Shown here piece by piece: positions 8,210 through 16,200 of a DNA stretch of 64,000 bases. Below the pieces are notes generated by a model, which saw only the letters and a program-made list of their open reading frames with translations, was not told the DNA's origin and ran no database searches. The stretch is from assembly GCA_964451325.1 (NCBI GenBank), contig CAYVHO010000007.1:51766-115765 (forward strand), read 5' to 3'. The translations under genes and the position numbers were made by a program. How positions within the stretch are numbered: the first letter of the stretch is position 1; each line of letters starts with the position of its first letter. The DNA is from JAADHI01 sp964451325. GTDB lineage: Bacteria > Nitrospirota > Nitrospiria > SBBL01 > JAADHI01.

Positions 8210-9238
8210 ATGGAAATTAACGAACGTATTATCTCTTCTGAACCCAATGACGATGAAGTCCGCGACGATCAGAGCCTGCGTCCGACTTCACTGGCCGAAT
8301 ACGTCGGTCAAACCAAAATCAAAGAAAACCTTGCGATTTATATTGGTGCGGCGAAAAAACGCGGTGATGTCTTGGATCATGCGATCTTTTATGGGCCGCC
8401 GGGTTTGGGTAAAACGACGCTGGCCAATATTATTGCACGGGAAATGGGGGTCAGTATTAAGGCCACCTCCGGCCCTGCGATTGAGCGGCCGGGGGATTTG
8501 GTTGCGATTTTGAGCAATTTGAGTGAAGGCGATGTTTTTTTTATTGACGAAATTCATCGTTTGCATCCGACGGTTGAGGAGATTCTGTATCCGGCGATGG
8601 AGGATTATCAGGTCGACATCGTGATCGGACAGGGGCCTTCGGCGCGTTCACTCAAGCTCAATCTGCCGCAGTTTACTTTGGTGGCCGCAACGACACGGGC
8701 AGGGCTTTTGACTTCGCCGCTGCGTGATCGTTTTGGCGTGGTGAATCGCCTGGAGTTTTATTCTCCAGAGGAACTTCAGCAGATTGTGTTACGTTCGGCC
8801 AAAATTCTCAATCTTCCCCTTCATGCAGATGCGGCCTTGGAAATTGCAAAAAGAACACGTGGTACGCCACGTATCGCCAATCGTATTTTAAGACGGGTGC
8901 GGGATTTTGCTGAGGTTAAATCAGACGGCACAATTGATCGAGACATCACACAAAAGGCCCTGACGCAGATGGAAATTGATAGCGCAGGGTTTGATGCGCT
9001 TGATCGAAAATTGCTTTTATTGTTGATTGAAAAATTTAATGGTGGCCCGGTCGGCGTGGATACCTTGGCGACGGCGGTAGGTGAAGAGCGTGATGCCATT
9101 GAAGATGTGTACGAGCCTTTTTTGATTCAGGAAGGGTTTCTGGCGCGTACCCCGCGCGGACGCATTGTTACGGATTTGGCCTACGATCATTTTGGGATAA
9201 AGCGGAAAGCGCCTTTGCCACAAGGACGGCTTTGGTAG
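8210..9238 (+). CDS. ruvB: Holliday junction branch-migration ATPase RuvB
   Basis: RuvB is the hexameric motor that, with RuvA, drives branch migration of Holliday junctions in recombination repair. The 342-residue product has the family start (DQSLRPTSLAEYVGQTKIKENL), Walker A GPPGLGKTT (about residues 64-72), Walker B FFIDEIHRL, sensor 1 LVAATTRAG, the arginine-finger region LRDRFGVV, and the winged-helix end RTPRGRIVTDLAYDHFG. ruvA and ruvC are not adjacent. The 137-base gap to the divergent oxoprolinase must hold both promoters, but I see no convincing LexA box there. Confidence 0.97.
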   Translation: MEINERIISSEPNDDEVRDDQSLRPTSLAEYVGQTKIKENLAIYIGAAKKRGDVLDHAIFYGPPGLGKTTLANIIAREMGVSIKATSGPAIERPGDLVAILSNLSEGDVFFIDEIHRLHPTVEEILYPAMEDYQVDIVIGQGPSARSLKLNLPQFTLVAATTRAGLLTSPLRDRFGVVNRLEFYSPEELQQIVLRSAKILNLPLHADAALEIAKRTRGTPRIANRILRRVRDFAEVKSDGTIDRDITQKALTQMEIDSAGFDALDRKLLLLLIEKFNGGPVGVDTLATAVGEERDAIEDVYEPFLIQEGFLARTPRGRIVTDLAYDHFGIKRKAPLPQGRLW

Positions 9239-9285
9239 CCTAAGCCCTCATCTCATCATCAGCGTTTCCTAAAGGAGAAATATTC

Positions 9286-9771
9286 ATGTTTTCTGTGGGT
9301 GTATTAACGATCAGTGATAAAGGTTCGGTCGGGAAACGGGAAGATGGCAGCGGGAAGCTGTTGCATGAACTCGTCGAAACACTTCCAGGCAAAGTCAGTG
9401 TCTACCGTGTGGTACCCGATGATCGGACTGCGATTCGAGAAGCACTGATTTCGTTTTCGGATGAATGGCATGTGAATTTGATTCTAACGACAGGTGGCAC
9501 GGGCATCTCTCCAAGGGATGTGACACCGGATGTCACGGAAAAGGTGATTGACTATTTGATCCCGGGCATCGGTGAGATTATGCGTATGGAAGGTTATAAG
9601 ATCAATCCCCGTGCAATTATTTCGCGTGCCGTTTCAGGGGTGCGTGGAAAAACCCTGATTGTGAATCTACCGGGTAGCCCGCGTGCCGTGCGTGAAAATT
9701 TTGAAATGCTTTTACCCGTTTTACCGCATGCCATCGAAAAGATGCTGGGGGATGAAAGCGAGTGTGCTTGA
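9286..9771 (+). CDS. mogA: Molybdopterin adenylyltransferase MogA/MoaB family
   Basis: The enzyme adenylylates molybdopterin before molybdate insertion in cofactor synthesis. The 161-residue protein has the MoCF-binding fold motifs LTISDKGS, ILTTGGTGISPRDVTPDVT (about residues 65-85) and the late VNLPGSPRAVRENFE. A ribosome site AAAGGAG precedes the ATG. It follows ruvB by 47 bases, probably in one transcript. No other Mo-cofactor gene is in the window. Its last ~58 codons and the DNA downstream are repeated in degraded form at 12693-13040. Confidence 0.9.
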   Translation: MFSVGVLTISDKGSVGKREDGSGKLLHELVETLPGKVSVYRVVPDDRTAIREALISFSDEWHVNLILTTGGTGISPRDVTPDVTEKVIDYLIPGIGEIMRMEGYKINPRAIISRAVSGVRGKTLIVNLPGSPRAVRENFEMLLPVLPHAIEKMLGDESECA

Positions 9772-9848
9772 AAGTAAAATCATTGATTTCTTCGACGGTC
9801 AGAGGTCCTGAAAAAGTACCTGTTTTGTCAGAAACGGTCTGATTTAAG

Positions 9849-9866
9849 TGTCTCAGTTTGTAGACA
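9849..9866. promoter_or_regulatory. TGTC-N10-GACA dyad upstream of the cytochrome genes
   Basis: TGTC (9849-9852) and GACA (9863-9866) form an inverted repeat about 110 bases upstream of the cytochrome start. The same dyad with the same spacing is kept in the duplicated copy at 12953-12970, about 120 bases upstream of the predicted oxidase transcription start. This is the right form and distance for an enhancer site of a sigma-54 activator, and such an activator is encoded between the two copies. The assignment is inference. Confidence 0.4.
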
Positions 9867-9968
9867 GCCTTCCTTGTTTATTTTATCCGCTATTTGATGT
9901 TTATTTCTAAAACATATTCATTTTTCTCCTGTTATTGGTGTAATGTTGCGATGGAATGGGGAGGAAAA

Positions 9969-10289
9969 ATGATGAAAAAAACACGTATATTTTTCGTAGG
10001 TCTCTGGATGAGTCTCATGTTTGTATCCCTGCCCGCAGAGGCTTCCGAGCTTGAAGCGGGCAAGGCATTTTTTAAAAAGAATCGATGCGGCCTATGCCAC
10101 ACGATTGAAGGGAAGGGAGGCAAGGTCGCTTCGGATCTTTCAAAAATTGGAAACAAACGCGACCGCGCATGGTTTTTGGAGTTCTTCAAAAATCCTAAGA
10201 AACTGATGCCGACAGCAAAGATGATGCCGATCAAGGGCAGTGAAAAAGAACTCGCCGCCTTGGCCGACTATCTGCTCGCCCAGAAATAA
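9969..10289 (+). CDS. Small periplasmic monohaem cytochrome c
   Basis: From the ATG at 9969, directly after a strong GGGGAGGA site (9957-9964), the protein has 106 residues: a Sec signal peptide (KKTRIFFVGLWMSLMFVSLPAEA), then a class I cytochrome c domain with haem site CGLCH at residues 40-44 and Met-rich candidates for the distal ligand (KKLMPTAKMMP). It ends LAALADYLLAQK, a typical terminal helix. A longer reading from 9894 would lack a ribosome site and lose the signal peptide. It lies upstream of a membrane cytochrome on the same strand, and the pair probably carries electrons in the periplasm. The distance and orientation suggest a partner of the multicopper oxidase further on. Confidence 0.88.
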   Translation: MMKKTRIFFVGLWMSLMFVSLPAEASELEAGKAFFKKNRCGLCHTIEGKGGKVASDLSKIGNKRDRAWFLEFFKNPKKLMPTAKMMPIKGSEKELAALADYLLAQK

Positions 10290-10301
10290 CAGGAGACGGC
10301 C

Positions 10302-11045
10302 ATCGCTTCGCTAGCCCCCAGACCATTCAGCTTAAAAAGGATATCGACGCCGTTCAAGGTCTTATTTACTTGCCTTCTGTTGACCCTCGGCATCGGCTAT
10401 CTCTTTGCCCTCACCTATCTTTACCTTGTTGAAATTGAACCCCATAATGCAGAGGGACACGGACTGTTGCAAGGTGTCATCGAAAAATATTACGGAAAAC
10501 GAGGTGGTACACAACTTGGTGCTGCTTTGAATGGTGCAATGGGGGATAATATTGCTTCTGCTGAAAAGGAAAAGGTTTTTCTCTGGATCAAAGGGGGTGC
10601 GGATGAGGAAGCTTATGCGGCTGTTGCACCGATTTTTCAGGAAAACTGTGTAATCTGCCACAGTCCAGAGTCCGGGTTGCCAATTCCCCCATTGACTTCT
10701 TTTGAGGAGGTCGCCATCCTCACCACGATGGATATGGGGCAGTCGGTAAAAGGACTTGTCCGAGTCTCCCACGTCCACCTTTTTGGTATGAGTTTTATCT
10801 TTTTTATGACAGGCGGAATCTTTGCGCTGAGTGAAATCAATGTGCGATGGCGCAGCCTGCTCATCGCCACGCCCTTCATCGCCATCTGGCTCGACATCGG
10901 TTCCTGGTGGTTTACGAAATTGGAACCGGTCTTCGCCTATACCGTAATCTTCGGGGGATTTTTGATGGGAGTTTCTTTGTTATTACAAATTGTCATTTCT
11001 CTTGGAGAGATGTGGATCTGGAACGAAAAACATCGCAGCGCTTGA
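10302..11045 (+). CDS. Membrane-anchored cytochrome c with C-terminal transmembrane helices
   Basis: The frame opens only after the cytochrome stop at 10287-10289 and has no ATG or GTG near its N-terminus. AGGAG (10291-10295) stands six bases before an ATC codon at 10302, which gives 247 residues starting ASLAPRPFSLKRISTPFKVLFTCLLLTLG, a complete first membrane helix. The alternative TTG at 10380 has no ribosome site and cuts into that helix. The product has a periplasmic segment with haem motif CVICH (about residues 116-120) and then four hydrophobic helices from HVHLFGMSFIFFMTGG onward with conserved His residues. I recognise the layout from membrane cytochromes of anaerobic or metal-oxidising bacteria but cannot name the family. 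It is probably co-transcribed with the preceding cytochrome. Confidence 0.78.
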   Translation: MASLAPRPFSLKRISTPFKVLFTCLLLTLGIGYLFALTYLYLVEIEPHNAEGHGLLQGVIEKYYGKRGGTQLGAALNGAMGDNIASAEKEKVFLWIKGGADEEAYAAVAPIFQENCVICHSPESGLPIPPLTSFEEVAILTTMDMGQSVKGLVRVSHVHLFGMSFIFFMTGGIFALSEINVRWRSLLIATPFIAIWLDIGSWWFTKLEPVFAYTVIFGGFLMGVSLLLQIVISLGEMWIWNEKHRSA

Positions 11046-11159
11046 GGGTTTGCACAAAAACAACTTCACCCATGGTCGCTTATTCGCTATTCGGACCCAC
11101 AGGGGCGCATCCTGCGTATTTAGGGTCTCTAAGACCGACAGTTCATGCTTGACACGATA

Positions 11160-12563
11160 CTAAAATGAGACGGGGATTTGATAGCGTTTGAGTTTGTTGT
11201 AGAAGCTTGCGCGTGAGATCCCGAGCAAACGTGCCGCCTTGGATTTGTTGCCCTTGCATTCCTGCAAAGATTCGAGAATGCGCTCTCGTTCCACTTTGCA
11301 CATGACTTCCTGGGTGGCACTGAACAGCGTAGTGGAGGGGGCGTATCCCAGTGAAGTGACCTCTTCTTCGATTAAGAGGGATTCGAGTGAAATTTCTGGA
11401 TTTTGGGATACAAGTACACCGCGTTCAATGACATTTTCCAATTCCCGCACATTGCCCTTCCAGGGCATTCTCAGCAAGAGTTCCGAAGCTTCTTTGGAGA
11501 GCGACATCGGCCCCTTGCCATTTTTCTGGGTGTATTTTCCGATAAAATGATCCACCAAAAGCGGGATGTCGTCCAAACGACCGCGCAAGGGCGGAATCAT
11601 GATCGGCATCACGGCAAGACGATAGTAGAGATCTTCGCGAAAGGTCTTTTTGGCGATACCTTCTTTGAGCGAGCGGTTGGTCGCGGCAATCATACGTACA
11701 TTGACTTTGACACTGCGATTTCCGCCCACAGGACGTGCTTCACCTTCTTGCAAGACTCGAAGTAGCTTTGATTGAAAGACGAGGCTGGTGTCACTGATTT
11801 CGTCTAAAAAAACCGTGCCGCCTTCAGCTTCTTCAAAAAGCCCTTTTTTATTCGAGATGGCTCCGGTAAAAGCACCTTTGACATGTCCAAAGAGCTCACT
11901 TTCCAGTAGCGCTTCGGGCAGTGCACCACAGTCGATGGCAATAAAAGGGTGATGTCGTCGCAGACTCATTTGATGAATGGCCTGGGCCACGCGTTCTTTT
12001 CCCGTCCCGCTTTCACCATAGACCAGTACCGTGGCACTACTGGGCGCTACAAGACGGATCATTTGAAAGAGCGCCCGCATTTTTTTGCTGTGGCCGATCA
12101 TGCCACAAAAAGAAGTCTCGGCCTTTGTGTCGGAAGCCCTAACATCTCTAAAATTCCGTCCTGGGCCCACTGTAATCTGTAAGTCTGCTGGCTTTTCTGA
12201 AGGGTTTGAAATATCCCGAATCATTTCGATCACATGAGAAATCTCACCATTTTGTCCTAAAATCGGATAAGCGCAACGTTCTCTTTCAACATTATTTCCA
12301 TTTTCGCCAAATATTGTAATTTTACGAAAGGGTTTCCCCTGCTCAAAAACATCCGTGCAGGGGCAAGGGTCACAAGGCATTTCACGTCCGTGCAGCACTT
12401 TGTAACACTTCTCACCCAAGGCATCCGTTTTTGAATCAGGTAAGGCCGCCTGATTGATATAATCGATGGTAAAGTTTTTATTGATGACAACGAGTGGTTC
12501 AGAGATGCCATTGAGTATGGAGGAATAAAAATGGCTGGAGCGAAGGTTTGAACTCGGGGTCAT
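11160..12563 (-). CDS. PAS-domain sigma-54 enhancer-binding activator
   Basis: The 467-residue regulator has an N-terminal PAS domain (residues about 10-120), a sigma-54 AAA+ domain with Walker A GESGTGKE (183-190), the sigma-54 contact loop GAFTGA (230-235) and an FLDEI Walker B, and a C-terminal Fis-type HTH (NKSKAARLLGISRASFYNKLKRYQ). There is no receiver domain, so it senses its own signal. The PAS domain carries clustered cysteines (C53, C64, C67, C69 in CYKVLHGREMPCDPCPC), suggesting redox or metal sensing. It is encoded between two copies of the same regulatory DNA and next to a consensus -24/-12 promoter, so its likely targets are the cytochrome genes and the giant oxidase. Confidence 0.92.
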   Translation of the reverse strand: MTPSSNLRSSHFYSSILNGISEPLVVINKNFTIDYINQAALPDSKTDALGEKCYKVLHGREMPCDPCPCTDVFEQGKPFRKITIFGENGNNVERERCAYPILGQNGEISHVIEMIRDISNPSEKPADLQITVGPGRNFRDVRASDTKAETSFCGMIGHSKKMRALFQMIRLVAPSSATVLVYGESGTGKERVAQAIHQMSLRRHHPFIAIDCGALPEALLESELFGHVKGAFTGAISNKKGLFEEAEGGTVFLDEISDTSLVFQSKLLRVLQEGEARPVGGNRSVKVNVRMIAATNRSLKEGIAKKTFREDLYYRLAVMPIMIPPLRGRLDDIPLLVDHFIGKYTQKNGKGPMSLSKEASELLLRMPWKGNVRELENVIERGVLVSQNPEISLESLLIEEEVTSLGYAPSTTLFSATQEVMCKVERERILESLQECKGNKSKAARLLGISRASFYNKLKRYQIPVSF

Positions 12564-12692
12564 GACACATGCTCACTTAAGAAATCAAAATATGTTCAAG
12601 GTACTTCGATGGCCTGTAGGTTCAAGGTAAGAGCATCATAGCCGATGTGGCATGGGATAACAAGGGGGCGTTTTCAACTAACATGGAGAGCT

Positions 12693-12867
12693 AAAATCAA
12701 GCCCCGCGCAATTATTGTGCGTGCCATTGCGGGTCTGTGTGGAAAAACTTTGATTGTGAATCTACACGGGAAGTCCCCGTGCTGTGCGTGAAAATTTTGA
12801 GATGCTCTTCTTTTGTTTGACTGCATGCTATCGAAAAAATGTTGGGGGATGAGCGTAGGTGTGTCTG
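12693..12867 (+). pseudogene. Duplicated 3' end of mogA (remnant)
   Basis: The segment repeats the last part of mogA (from 9598): the bases for INPRAIIS, GKTLIVNLP, AVRENFEML and the GDE end can be recognised, but with indels, for example around 12770-12785, and no start. Similarity runs on past the stop into the non-coding DNA as far as about 13040. Identity is about 80% by eye. It shows that a mogA-tail plus regulatory segment was duplicated, and the copy now serves the oxidase gene. The rest of the gap 12564-12692 shows nothing I recognise. Confidence 0.8.
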
Positions 12868-12952
12868 AAATTAAAATCGTTCATTTTTCCCCAGTGTCGC
12901 GTCAAGCGTGAAGTGTCTGTTTTGTAAGAAACTGTCTAATTAAGTGTGTAGC

Positions 12953-12970
12953 TGTCTAAGTCTCTGGACA
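12953..12970. promoter_or_regulatory. TGTC-N10-GACA dyad upstream of the multicopper oxidase
   Basis: TGTC (12953-12956) and GACA (12967-12970) correspond to the dyad at 9849-9866. The arms and the 10-base spacing are kept while spacer bases differ, which hints at selection. Its centre is about 110 bases upstream of the -12 element, a normal enhancer distance for a sigma-54 activator. Confidence 0.45.
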
Positions 12971-13055
12971 GTCACACTTGTCCATTTTTATCTGCTATTT
13001 GATGTTTATTTCTAAAGCATATTGATTTTATTCCTGTTTTTGTGGTCTTGAGTTT

Positions 13056-13071
13056 TGGCATGTCACTTGCT
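13056..13071 (+). promoter_or_regulatory. Sigma-54 (-24/-12) promoter of the multicopper oxidase
   Basis: TGGCATGTCACTTGCT matches the sigma-54 consensus TGGCAY-N5-TTGCW exactly, with GG at 13057-13058 and GC at 13069-13070, twelve bases apart. Transcription would start near 13082, leaving a leader of about 160 bases before the oxidase start at 13243. The gene encoding a GAFTGA activator stands just upstream in divergent orientation. Confidence 0.8.
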
Positions 13072-13242
13072 AAACACCAGTACGTCTCCGTCTTTAAGCC
13101 GTTTGCCGTAGTCAGTGGGTCTTTTGTCTTAAGCCCGCGTGTGGCATTCGCTTGAAGGGATGTGAGGTATAGCAAAAATTGAGAGAAGCACCTGGAACCA
13201 ACAAACGTTTAATTTAGCAACCAGGAAAATGAGGGAGGTACA

Positions 13243-16200
13243 ATGGAGAGATCAGGAAGAAATATCTTAAGAGGCGCTTTAGTACTCTTACTGACTTTCT
13301 CTGCACAGGGTTGGGCTTTAGCTGCAGGAGACGGCCATTCGCATTCGGAAGATTCGAGTACGGTCAAGGTAGCTTCCACAGACTGGAAAATGAAGTTAAA
13401 AGCTCAAATTCAGAGGGAAGAGAGTAAAGAAGGAGATACAGGACGTAGTGCTCAGGTCGAGAAGGCTATGGGTTCTTTGATGAATGAGATCAGGGGCTAT
13501 GCCGAAGAAACGGGCAATACTGGACCTTTTAGTCATCTAAGCACCATGCAGCAAATGGATCGGAGTTGGTTCTTAGGCCCTACGGGGGCCGGGGAATCGG
13601 TAACGACAGGTGGACGTTGCCCAAGCAACGCGCCTGTGAAGGAACTAGACATTACGGCAATTAATGTCGAAGTGACATTAAATCAGTGGCTCGATTTTCA
13701 TCCAGGCTACATGTACGCGATGACGAGTGACATTAAAGCCGTTCGGGAGGAAGAACGACAAAATGCCACAGCAAGAACCACACCGGGCTACAATCCAGGT
13801 GCAGTCAGCCTTGGACATCAGACCGATTTAATTACTCCCTTGATTATTCGAGGAAACCAGGGTGATTGTATGGTCATTATTTTCCGGAACGAAGTTGAAG
13901 ACGAAGATGCAGGACTCCATATCCATGGCTCCAGTCAGATCATTCAATCCACGGGACAACCTGCGACATCCGTCAATCCTGATTCGAATATTGCTCCGGG
14001 AAAAAGTGTTGTTTTTGAATGGTACATTCAACCTGATCACCAGGAAGGTTCTCATGCATTTCATAGCCATGCCGGACGTGAACCGGGTAGCTTAGGTTTG
14101 ATTGGTGCATTTATTGTTGAACCGATGGGTGCAATCTATCTAAATCCGATTACGGGTAAACCTGCACAAAGCGGTTGGCAGATGATGATTGCTTATGATG
14201 ACATCATTGATCCGCTCTCAAAGGATTTCAGGGAGTTTGTTCTTGTCTATCACGAAGTCGGCGATGAGTCTTTTCGTCCTTTGAATCGCGATGGGGAAAT
14301 GATCCCCCAGCGGGACCCGAATACGGATGCCTATCGGCCTTCCGCACGTGCGATGAATTTCCGTTCAGAGCCTTTCGGGATCAACAACTTGGCCATGCAG
14401 GAAAAATATTTCCACATGGAAGATGAGTCCATGTCTTATAGCTCCTATACCTTCGGTGATGCGCCGACCACGATTCCCCGCTCCTACATGGGTGATCCGG
14501 CAAAGTTTCGTTTGATTCACGGCGGAGGCGAGGTTTTTCACTCTCATCATCCGCACGGCGGATCGATCCGCTGGCTCCGTCAACCCAAAGCGGATGACAA
14601 AGGCGAAGAGCTTTTGACTGCTGCTTGGGACAATCCCGTGAAATTTCCTGTGATCCGGACTATTTCTGACCGTGTGGATGTTGAAGTCATCGGGCCGGCT
14701 GAAGTGATTGATCTCCAGACCGAGTGTGGATCAGGGCTTTGTCAGCAATTGGCCGGAGATTTTCTTTTTCACTGTCATGTCGCACACCATTATGTGGCAG
14801 GCATGTGGGGCTACTGGCGGGTATACAACACCATTCAGTCTGGGAATTATCCTTTTGTGAGTACCGATGCCATGGTGCCCTTGAAAGAATTGCCGGATCG
14901 TGTGGGTCGTATGGAACCTGCGGTGACCTCTGACAAACTGGTTGGCAAAACGATGGACTGGTTTGATAAAAAATGGAACATCACCAAAAAAGTATCAGAT
15001 TGGTCAAAAGACATTCCTGACATTTCAGTCAAGGATTGGGTCACCATGATGGTCCCTCCGATGGGTGAGCCGGGACATACCTCGGATGAAAAAGGTCAGA
15101 TTTTGGCCTATGATGCATCGGTCTGGGATTGGACCTGGAAGGGTTTGAAAGCCATGGGTGAGAAAGAGGCCACCGGGCAATTCGCAAATCCGAAATATAA
15201 AAGTCCGATGCCAGGCAAACGACCACCGATTTTGTTTGAAAGGAAAACAGGTAAAATTGCGTGGCCACACTTCAAGCCGCATTTTGGAAAACGTGTGCCT
15301 TTTGCCCGTCATCATGGTCCGGCCCCTTGGTTAGAGCCGATCCATATGGACAAAAATAACGGTTCATTGGCCGGTGACCCAGGCAGTATTGGCGCGCCGG
15401 GTGAAGAAACGACTCAGCCCGCTAGACCGGGTGAGCAAGGCCGTTGGTCGCTGTGTCCTGAAGGTGCAGGTCGGAAACAATACACCATTCATTTTATTCA
15501 GACGCCGATTACCATGAACGATGGCATTGGCGATCAGAAAAAAGTGATTGATCCAAACGGTACGATTTATGTGCTGCATGAGGACGTGGCCAAAGTACGT
15601 GCCAATCCAGATTTGGCCAAACCTTTGGTTTATCGGGCGAATATATATGATTGTATCGACGTTATTTTGAAGAGTGAGTGGGTGGATAACAACCCCACCA
15701 ACTTCCAGATGTCCAAGATCAATATTCATCCGCACTTCATCCAGTTTGACAATCAGGCCTCTGATGGCGTGATCTCTGGTTTCTCTTATGACCAGTCGGT
15801 GCGTCCATTTACGATGTTGGGTAAAACAGAAACACGGGGTCTGCCCGCGCCGATGAATGCCCTCCAGATGGCCGATACCGAAATTGGTGCCATTCAGATC
15901 AAAATCAAAATGGGGAAAGGTGCAACGCCTTTCCATGAAAACACCGACATCATGCTGGGCATGCATCAGGTGGAGACCTCCGAAATCCGCTGGATTCGGA
16001 AGATCGAGCATGATGCCAAAACGGGTGTGGACACCCTGACCTTTAGTGAGCCCTTGAAACATGCTCATAAAAAAGATGAGATTGTCTCTACCGAATTTGT
16101 CCGCTATCGTCTGTGGGCGGATGCGGATGTGGGGACGGTTTTCTGGCATGACCATGCCTTGGGGGGAACCACTTGGCCGCACGGTGCCGTGGGTGCGCTC

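Noticed and set aside
9936..9950. Sigma-54-like TTGGTGTAATGTTGCG before the cytochrome gene
   Set aside because: The GG-to-GC distance is 11 instead of 12, and sigma-54 promoters tolerate spacing change very poorly. The site would need 5' end mapping before being called.
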